Positions 57,401 through 64,000 of a DNA stretch of 64,000 nt are shown here, one piece after another. Below the pieces are notes generated by a model. It did not search any database and was not told the DNA's origin. It was given only the letters and a program-made list of their open reading frames with translations. Position 1 is the stretch's first letter. Each line of letters opens with the position of its first letter. The stretch comes from Aplysia californica. Taxonomy: Eukaryota; Mollusca; Gastropoda; Aplysiida; Aplysiidae. Location: positions 735,564-799,563 of the forward strand of contig NW_004797415.1 in the NCBI RefSeq assembly GCF_000002075.1, given 5' to 3'. The translations under genes were made by a program, and so were the position numbers.

Positions 57401-58998
57401 ACCATATGTGCACCGAGTATCAGAACATCCACACATCAGGAGTTAGATCCCCCCCACCTACCCAGGGTATTCATCCGTGCATGCACACACACACACACAC
57501 AAATAAATGCACCCGGGGACACACATACACACAGTGTGTGACAGAGTCTAGTTCCTCACTACAAAGTTGAAACTGAGAATCTCAAAAAGCCAACATTCTC
57601 TCCCCCACCCGCATCCCATGCACACATAAACATAAACACTTCGACAGCCACAAATAACACACAAACGTTAAGGCCATTCAGGAGGGAAACAAAGAGAAGC
57701 TTCAGGTTCTCACTCCAACCAATCAAGTGCAAAGAGAACCAGCAGAACCACTGCCAGCGTCGGCCCTTGACACTAAACAAAACTGACAGCCCATATTTTG
57801 TGCGAGTGTATGTTTGTGCATGAATGTGTGTGCGAGTGTGTGACATCATCAGTGTGAGTATTGAGTGTTGGAAAGAGTGTGTGTGTGTGTGAGTGTGTGT
57901 GTGTGGGGGGTGTCCAATGTAAGTAAATAATCAGGCCAAGTACAAAACAGTACATTGTTCAAAAACAGCAACAGGCGTCAATGAGGAAGTCCAACGACGA
58001 CGACAGTTGACCAACTGACAAACTTGTCCCACTCCATATCCTCCAACTGGCTACTTAAGTAGGGCTCTTCATTTTTTCTGTTTCTTTGAGGACCTGGTAC
58101 CCACGTCAAGGAAAAACAAAAGGGCTCACATAAAGGCGTGAGCTATCTATTATGTCCATGACACCATAACACTGCAATACATGTAGAGCTATATGTGAGG
58201 CATTGTGATGAAATCAGGTGCTTGTCAAAATAATGAAATCTGAAACGAACATCTTTCCTCCATTTTGGTAATTTTTATCAAATTTTTTTTTTCAGCTCTA
58301 CACCTTTCATGTCCAGCCATATAAAACACATTTCCATGTGAATTTTACAGAAAAATGAATAAAAGGGCACAAAATATATTTTTACAGTTGACAAGGACTC
58401 TCAAGCTACTGAAGTTACTAAACTTTGGCAGCCATTTTCTCACTATTTTTACCAATGAAACCAGGCAACCTCACTTGCATCAATCGCAAATATCTCGACT
58501 TCTATTCAAGATAGATGAGTATTTTTTTCAATGAAAACAAGACAAATGAAAAACCTTTCAGATGATACCAATAACTCTACAAGCCCAAAAATTGACGAGC
58601 GCCTCATTCCACTGCGTCATGACACACATATGTATGTCTATGATATCTTTCCAACAGAGCTAAACTTACAGTCAAGCAAGAACGACAATTCTTGTAACAG
58701 TTACAAGTTACAGTTCTCACAATTCCTGATCCCACCCTCAACTCATACTGTGATTCAAGTAAAGACGCACGCTGCTGAATGTAAATGATTTTAATAGACA
58801 CCTACAATTAAGAAACAAATTTTGGACTTGTTTGCAATAGATTGAAACACTCAAGTACCGGTAGTAAAAGTTTTGAACCATGGCAAAACCAGTAGAAAAT
58901 CATCACTGTTCTGTAAAATTGACATTCATTTACATTGAAGGTATGCAAAACCAACACGACTGAAGAAAAGATTGACAATGGCCATCAATTTAGACCAA
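54500..58998 (-). other. Probable 3' UTR of a minus-strand gene
   Basis: Between the minus-strand stop (58999-59001) and a candidate poly(A) signal. A-rich on the + strand, poor in clear repeats (a diverged family A copy near 56625-56735 in minus orientation; CA/GT runs near 57486 and 57878). No open frame with family resemblance seen. A 4.5-kb UTR is inferred from the base skew only. Confidence 0.4.
54517..54522 (-). promoter_or_regulatory. Candidate minus-strand poly(A) signal
   Basis: TTTATT on the + strand is AATAAA on the minus strand, in ACAATAAAAATT, close to where the A/T skew flips. Confidence 0.35.
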
Positions 58999-59082
58999 TC
59001 ATACATTGTACAAAGGATACGATTTTTCTCGTTTTTCTTTTGTTTTTATCTTTGGAGAGTCTTCCCCATCGATGAACTGCTC
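58999..59082 (-). CDS. Candidate terminal exon of minus-strand gene
   Basis: Minus-strand acceptor TTTTTTTTTTCAG at 59085-59083, then 28 codons ending TGA at 58999-59001. Read at phase 0 it gives EQFIDGEDSPKIKTKEKR and ends YPLYNV. A second frame is also open and would match the phase left by exon 61393-61465, so either that frame is used or an exon is missing, possibly in the N gap. Product not recognised. Confidence 0.5.
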   Translation of the reverse strand, partial: EQFIDGEDSPKIKTKEKREKSYPLYNV

Positions 59083-59204
59083 CTGAAAAAAAAAAGAAAC
59101 AAATAAATAATTTTTTAAAATTGATTAACTGAATGTAAAGAGAGACATTTTAACAAAACTAGGGCCACCCCATGAATAGATAATTTACTTTCCATTTATT
59201 TATG

Positions 59205-59237
<33 letters not shown>

Positions 59238-60020
59238 NNNNNNNNNNNNNNNNNNNNNNNNNNNNNNNNNNNNNNNNNNNNNNNNNNNNNNNNNNNNNNN
59301 NNNNNNNNNNNNNNNNNNNNNNNNNNNNNNNNNNNNNNNNNNNNNNNNNNNNNNNNNNNNNNNNNNNNNNNNNNNNNNNNNNNNNNNNNNNNNNNNNNNN
59401 NNNNNNNNNNNNNNNNNNNNNNNNNNNNNNNNNNNNNNNNNNNNNNNNNNNNNNNNNNNNNNNNNNNNNNNNNNNNNNNNNNNNNNNNNNNNNNNNNNNN
59501 NNNNNNNNNNNNNNNNNNNNNNNNNNNNNNNNNNNNNNNNNNNNNNNNNNNNNNNNNNNNNNNNNNNNNNNNNNNNNNNNNNNNNNNNNNNNNNNNNNNN
59601 NNNNNNNNNNNNNNNNNNNNNNNNNNNNNNNNNNNNNNNNNNNNNNNNNNNNNNNNNNNNNNNNNNNNNNNNNNNNNNNNNNNNNNNNNNNNNNNNNNNN
59701 NNNNNNNNNNNNNNNNNNNNNNNNNNNNNNNNNNNNNNNNNNNNNNNNNNNNNNNNNNNNNNNNNNNNNNNNNNNNNNNNNNNNNNNNNNNNNNNNNNNN
59801 NNNNNNNNNNNNNNNNNNNNNNNNNNNNNNNNNNNNNNNNNNNNNNNNNNNNNNNNNNNNNNNNNNNNNNNNNNNNNNNNNNNNNNNNNNNNNNNNNNNN
59901 NNNNNNNNNNNNNNNNNNNNNNNNNNNNNNNNNNNNNNNNNNNNNNNNNNNNNNNNNNNNNNNNNNNNNNNNNNNNNNNNNNNNNNNNNNNNNNNNNNNN
60001 NNNNNNNNNNNNNNNNNNNN
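59238..60020. other. Assembly gap (783 N)
   Basis: Run of N directly after a (GA)n microsatellite at 59212-59237. May hide an exon of the minus-strand gene. Confidence 1.
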
Positions 60021-60701
60021 CTAGCTTCAACAGCACAAGGTCTGCTTCAACTATCAAGGCACCCCAAAATAGCAGGTCACAAGGGAGTGACAAACATACA
60101 AAAGAAGTAGAAGAAAATGACAATAGTAAGGATCAGGAAAGAAAAAGCAGCAGTTCCCTGTTGTAGATCAGGCACAGTTACGAGCGTGACATGAGTCAGC
60201 CCATTTACAATTCTACTATGCTTGAACGAGATATGTCCCCCCTTTGGGAATGACACCAGTCAGTGGCACTGCCCCGGGGGGTCCACAAACTTTGGCATTT
60301 CGATGAACTTGGTAACAGCTCAGGTGAGACATTCAAAAGTTCAAGAAAATAAAGAGTACAGAAAACAACATACTACACTGTCAGCGTCACAAGAAAATTA
60401 AGAATAGTCAAAATTGGTCGCTTTTAAGGACAAGCAGGCTAACCCAGATTTCGGGGGTTTCCAGGCATTGTCCCACCTATAGGAGAAGTTCGGTTTCGTT
60501 GGTGTGTATATTTGTTTGGTTAAAGAAAAAAACTCTTGTCTTTTAAAGAAAGTGAACAGGAGGCAAAAACTTTACCTTCGATTTTCTCAAAACAGCATTT
60601 TTCGGGACAGCCCCCTTCTGCTTAAAAGCGACCAATTGTCCTTCAAGGACATCCATTGCCGAGGAGAAAAATGTTCCCCTTAGACAGACGTTTTGGTAAG
60701 G

Positions 60702-60760
60702 ATTTTCCCACGCTCGCAAAAGTATAAGGTCATATGAGGGCACGGGACACAATAAACATT
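60702..60760 (-). repeat. Family A 3' fragment, minus strand
   Basis: CGCTCGCAAAAGTATAAGGT, CATATGAGGGCACG corresponds to the hairpin part of family A in minus orientation. Confidence 0.45.
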
Positions 60761-61137
60761 TTCAGTTTGATAGGAATTTTTAATTTTGCCCAAGTGGCGG
60801 CCAAAGCCTTCTCCTATCGATTTTAGGACCACCAAAGGATCTTCAATATGCGTGACTTGCACACAGAATCTCCGAGATTTTTCGTCCTTATCCGAGAAGT
60901 CAAGATGTTAAATCTCACCTACAATAAGACCAGGGGTGTGGCTGAAAGACAGCAATAAGAAGGAGCCAAGGAGCAGCAGTAGAAACGCTGCAGAAAGAGT
61001 CAGGAGCCCAGAAGGGAGGGGGGCAGAAAAGTGAAGACGAAAGCAGACGACAGCACATGGTAAGAGAGCAGGGAAGGAGGTGAAAGGAAAAAAATTCTAG
61101 ACAAAAACATTTTAGGGAAGAAAATTTTCTTGTCGCA

Positions 61138-61205
61138 GTCAAGTTTCGAACCCGTGACCTATTGAAGGAGAGGCCAGCACCGTCACCTCCAGGCTATGAC
61201 TGGTT
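61138..61205 (-). repeat. tRNA-like SINE head, minus strand
   Basis: On the minus strand: GTCATAGCCTGGAGGTGACG (A box TAGCCTGGAGG) and GGTCACGGGTTCGAAACTTG (B box GGTTCGAAAC), correctly spaced. No full cloverleaf seen, so a SINE rather than a tRNA gene. Confidence 0.5.
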
Positions 61206-61392
61206 CGATTGTAGCTACGCTTGACCCCCTGCTTCCCAATTATTGTTTATTGTTTCAGGAAGAAACATCCCTGCATTCCGGACATGTCCATCAATGCTCC
61301 GCTGCTCTCTCCAAAACGTTGCTGAGGGTCTTTCCACTGATAAAGTCATTTTTTTCAGTGACAGCGAGGTTAAGTGGAGAAGAAAGTCTTAC

Positions 61393-61465
61393 GTGAGGCC
61401 GAGTAGTGCTCCTCGCTCTTCCTCCGCTTGGTGAACTCCGCGTCGTGCTCTTCCATGGAATGGTC
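61393..61465 (-). CDS. Candidate exon of minus-strand gene (charged protein)
   Basis: Minus acceptor CTCCCCCTTCCAG, donor GTAAGA. 73 nt, phase 0 to 1. Peptide DHSMEEHDAEFTKRRK then SEEHYSAS, rich in acidic and basic residues. The F.KRRK..HY pattern faintly recalls protein phosphatase 1 inhibitor-2 (FEMKRKLHYNE), but with extra residues; I do not assign it. Confidence 0.6.
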
Positions 61466-61805
61466 CTGGAAGGGGGAGAAGTGTAAAAGCTTAAGTAAGC
61501 TTTAGGAGTTCAGATGAAATGAGCTCAAAATTTAGAAATGTAAAAAAAATTGCATTTTTTTAAAATTTGGTGGTACCACCTCTCTGACTACGAGTGAAGA
61601 CTGAAGAGGAGCACATCGTTTAGGCACAATAATGACCCTTCTGTGCTAGGACAAACCAAGACAGACAAAAAAAACTTCTAGTGGCGTACCACTATCATAT
61701 CGATGAATAACTGAAGCAGAAGAGGGAAGGAGGAGCGAGACAGAAAGACATTCAGACAACTGCAGTGTGAAAGAGAGGATCTAGGAAAGCACAGCATTGA
61801 CTCAC

Positions 61806-61871
61806 CCTCTTCTTTTCCTTCCTCTCTTTTTCTTTTTCCATCTCCCATCCTTCATCATCAGGGGACGCGCT
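61806..61871 (-). CDS. Candidate exon of minus-strand gene (Lys/Glu-rich)
   Basis: Minus acceptor TGATCTAATTGCAG, donor GTGAGT. 66 nt, 22 codons, phase 0 to 0: SASPDDEGWEMEKEKERK then EKKR. Joined to the next exon it gives a continuous charged, probably helical stretch. Confidence 0.6.
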
Positions 61872-62060
61872 CTGCAATTAGATCAGGAGCAGAAACTCAT
61901 ATTACCATAGTAGAAACATGGACAAGTCAGTAATGATAGCAAAAAACATTGATCACATACAACATACACACACTACCACACGTTATTGCATCTATCAGTT
62001 AGTAAAATATAATCAGTCACAAGAAAAGAAGATAGATTCCAAGAGAAGGAGGTACCCATA

Positions 62061-62627
62061 CAGTCGAACCTGCTCTAATGACCACCTATATAAGACAATC
62101 ACCTGTATAAGACAATCATCTGTATAAGACAATCATCTGTATAAGACAATCATCTGTATAAGACAATCACCTGTATAAGACAATCATCTGTATAAGACAA
62201 TCACCTGTATAAGACAATCATCTGTATAAGACAATCACCTGTACAAAGCACCACTTCACCCCTTGCTGTTTTTTAAAAATACATTGTGACAACACAAAGA
62301 AGACCTGCCTGAGACAGGGAGGGGCGGTGGGAGGGAAGTGGTCGTTGGTACAGGTGATTGTCTTGGACAAGTGGTCGTTGGTACAGGTGATTGTCTTGGA
62401 CAAGTGGTCGTTGGTACAGGTGATTGTCTTGGACAAGTGGTCCTTGGTACAGGCGATTGTCTTGGACAAGTGGTCGTTGTGTATAGGCGATTGTCTTGGA
62501 CAAGTGGTCGTTTGTACAGGCGATTGTCTTGGACAAGTGGTCGTTTGTACAGGTGATTGTCTTGGACAGGTGGTCATTGGTACAGGTGATTGTCTTGGAC
62601 AGGTGGTCATTGGAGCAGGTTGAACTG
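62061..62627. mobile_element. Family C element with tandemly amplified arms
   Basis: TA CAGTCGAACCTGCTCTAATG at the left and GGAGCAGGTTGAACTG at the right. The left arm holds nine 17-bp units (GACAATCAYCTGTATAA, about 62092-62245); the right arm holds eight 33-bp units (GTGGTCGTTGGTACAGGTGA, TTGTCTTGGACAA, about 62337-62600). Spacer contains CACCACTTCACCCCTTG. 567 bp against 165-195 bp for ordinary copies. Confidence 0.85.
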
Positions 62628-62729
62628 TTCTACATAAGCGTTTGCCAGCATTATTCCACAATTTCCCAAGTCAATTTAATTTAATTTTTTTTTTAAATTT
62701 TTGGGGGGGTGTTCTAGGTAAAGCTGTTC

Positions 62730-63040
62730 CTCATCATCATCCAGTGTCAGATCAGCAACAGACATCAGTGATCATGGTTCTCCATTCATTCCTTTGCTCG
62801 GATGCTCTCAAAAAAGCTACGTTTCCCTGATCTTTCCCTGTTACCCATTTGTTTAGGTTCCCTAAATATGTTGTTATGGGCCTACCCCTGCCTCGCTTGC
62901 CCTCAATTTAGCCAGTGAGAGTTAGATGTACAAGACCCTTATGTCTATTCAGGTGTCCCAAAAACTGCATTTGTCGTTCCCTGATTGTTTTTAACATTGA
63001 GCGTCCCACGTGGGCTTCATCAAGCACTACCTCATTTGAC
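62730..63040 (-). mobile_element. 5'-truncated LINE 3' end (RTE/CR1-like reverse transcriptase C-terminus)
   Basis: On the minus strand the frame from about 63037 to 62752 reads SNEVVLDEAHVGRSMLKT, then RERQMQFLGHLNRHKGL, IEGKRGRGRPITTYLGNLNK, FLRASEQRNEWRTMITDVCC and a stop, the classic C-terminal tail of LINE reverse transcriptases (SNEEVL, RQ.FLGH, GKIEGKRGRGR, LRASE.R..WR.MI). One in-frame stop stands just before IEGKRGRGR. A 13-bp duplication AGGTAAAGCTGTT flanks it at 62717-62729 and 63041-63053, and the 3' end is GATGATGATGAGG. Confidence 0.85.
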
Positions 63041-63374
63041 AGGTAAAGCTGTTACTTGGAGAAAAAAAAAATCTCAAGGGACATCTTTGTTTGTTTATTT
63101 TATTCCTAGTTTCAAATTGAAAAATAACAAGTGTCTAAGACATGGCTCTGACTTAACTTGATGCTCTTTTTTCAGTCATTGTCTCAAAACCTTTTAAAAA
63201 ATGGCTTGGTCTTTTGAGGAATGATACAACAATTTGCTACAGCAGTTTAAAAAGTGTGAATTTATAAGGACAAACCTCCCACAACTCTCCAATTGACTGA
63301 ATACCATTGTATATGCTTCAGGCTCACTTCAACACAATTTACATTAACAATGAGGCAGACTTCTTCAACTTTGT

Positions 63375-63495
63375 CACAAGGGGCCAACCCCATCTGAGTA
63401 GGATACAATGCTCATCAGACAGAGACTGAGAGATACTCCATACAAGAACAACCCCACAGGGGAATCAAACACGCATTCTCCGAACAACGGCCAAA
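63375..63495 (-). repeat. Family B SINE, minus strand
   Basis: On the minus strand: GTTTGATTCCCCTGTGGGGT (B box), GGAGTATCTCTCAGTCTCTG, GATGGGGTTGGCCCC. Confidence 0.6.
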
Positions 63496-63545
63496 GGCAA
63501 ATTTACATTACATTATAGACACCAGTACACATCACAATACACATT

Positions 63546-63740
63546 CAGTTGAACCTGCTCTAACAGCCACCTGTCCAAAGACAATTGCCAGTACAAATGA
63601 CTATTTCCCACTTTCCCCTTGTGGGTTTTGGGGATTTTTTACATTTTAATTACATAGTCCAAGACTAACACCTGTCTAAGAGTACTAAGACAACTACTTG
63701 TCTCCTCGACGATGGGTGGCCATCTTGAAAAACTTGGACT
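63546..63740. mobile_element. Family C inverted-repeat element
   Basis: CAGTTGAACCTGCTCTAACA, GCCACCTGTCC, AAGACAATTGCCAGTAC on the left; CTCGACGATGGGTGGCCATC, TTGAAAAACTTGGACT on the right. 195 bp. Confidence 0.7.
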
Positions 63741-64000
63741 ATATTTCATTGATAACTACGATCTTAAAGAAAACTATCTCTTTTATAAAAAATGGAAAGA
63801 AAACAATTAAGGCTTTACTTTCAGTGACAGACGGGGAAAAAAGAGACAGACAACAGAAACAACGCTAATCCAGCAACACAGAGAGGATGGCATGGGGGGG
63901 GGGGAGAACGATAAGATAACAGGGGGTGGGCAGAGCAGGACATGGTGGTTGAGGGGAAAGACAGGTGAGAGGAGAAAGGAACTGAGTGGTAGAGGGGAAG
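63741..64000. other. No gene seen at window end
   Basis: A/G-rich sequence with a G run (63895-63903) and AGGGGAA-type purine repeats; no splice-bounded frame recognised on either strand. Confidence 0.5.

Noticed and set aside
61138-61205. A possible tRNA gene on the minus strand
   Set aside because: A and B boxes are present but acceptor and anticodon stems do not pair convincingly; called a SINE head.
61393-61871. Protein phosphatase 1 inhibitor-2 as identity of the minus-strand gene
   Set aside because: F.KRRK..HY faintly resembles FEMKRKLHYNE, but spacing differs, the conserved NE is missing and the C-terminus does not fit.
62218-62661. Long open frames with an 11-residue repeat (DNHLYQRPLVQ type) on both strands
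   Set aside because: They arise because the 33-bp transposon-arm unit is a multiple of three; no splice or start context and a mobile-element origin.
1-64000. CRISPR arrays, bacterial operons, retrovirus-like or toxin genes
   Set aside because: The tandem arrays lack spacer-repeat structure, the window is plainly eukaryotic, and no gag, pol, env or LTR pair was recognised.

Overview
The window is nuclear DNA from an animal. The exon-intron structure, the T-rich introns dense in tRNA-derived SINEs and terminal-inverted-repeat elements, and the protein sequence suggest a lophotrochozoan, most likely a gastropod mollusc; this placement is inference. Two assembly gaps (36632-36935 and 59238-60020) sit beside CT/GA dinucleotide runs.

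The main gene is on the + strand: 25 exons from 744 to 43618 encode the last 750 residues of a GRAF-type Rho GTPase-activating protein (ARHGAP26/ARHGAP10/ARHGAP42 family). Order: second half of a BAR domain (five exons, 744-3906), PH domain (9447-20600), RhoGAP domain with arginine finger (21156-25947), a Ser/Pro-rich linker (26418-40608) and a C-terminal SH3 domain ending at a TGA at 43616-43618. The 25 exons join in phase with no internal stop. The N-terminal part (roughly the first hundred residues) lies upstream of the window. Two further phase-compatible exons in the linker (33457-33516 and 37644-37760) are probable cassette exons. The 3' UTR and downstream transcribed flank run through T-rich, repeat-bearing sequence towards about 53 kb.

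From about 54.3 kb the base skew flips from T-rich to A-rich on the + strand, and the interspersed repeats mostly flip orientation. Three minus-strand exon candidates (61806-61871, 61393-61465, 58999-59082 with a stop) fit a convergent second gene for a lysine/glutamate-rich protein that I do not recognise; its 3' UTR would run to a candidate poly(A) signal near 54.5 kb.

Repeats: a T-rich family with a conserved 3' hairpin (family A), a related pyrimidine-rich family (E), a tRNA-derived SINE family (B), a second tRNA-headed SINE with an ATT tail (D), a CAGT-ended inverted-repeat family (C), a CAGCTG-ended inverted-repeat family (F), three TTAA-flanked elements, a hAT-like MITE with an 8-bp duplication, and a 5'-truncated LINE 3' end flanked by a 13-bp duplication. 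Several short-period tandem arrays lie in the introns. The most unusual observation is that three of the tandem duplications are anchored on splice junctions of the GRAF gene: a 29-30 bp array repeating the exon 3/donor junction, a 36-bp repeat of the donor junction of the last RhoGAP exon, and a 70-78 bp array whose final unit supplies an acceptor site.
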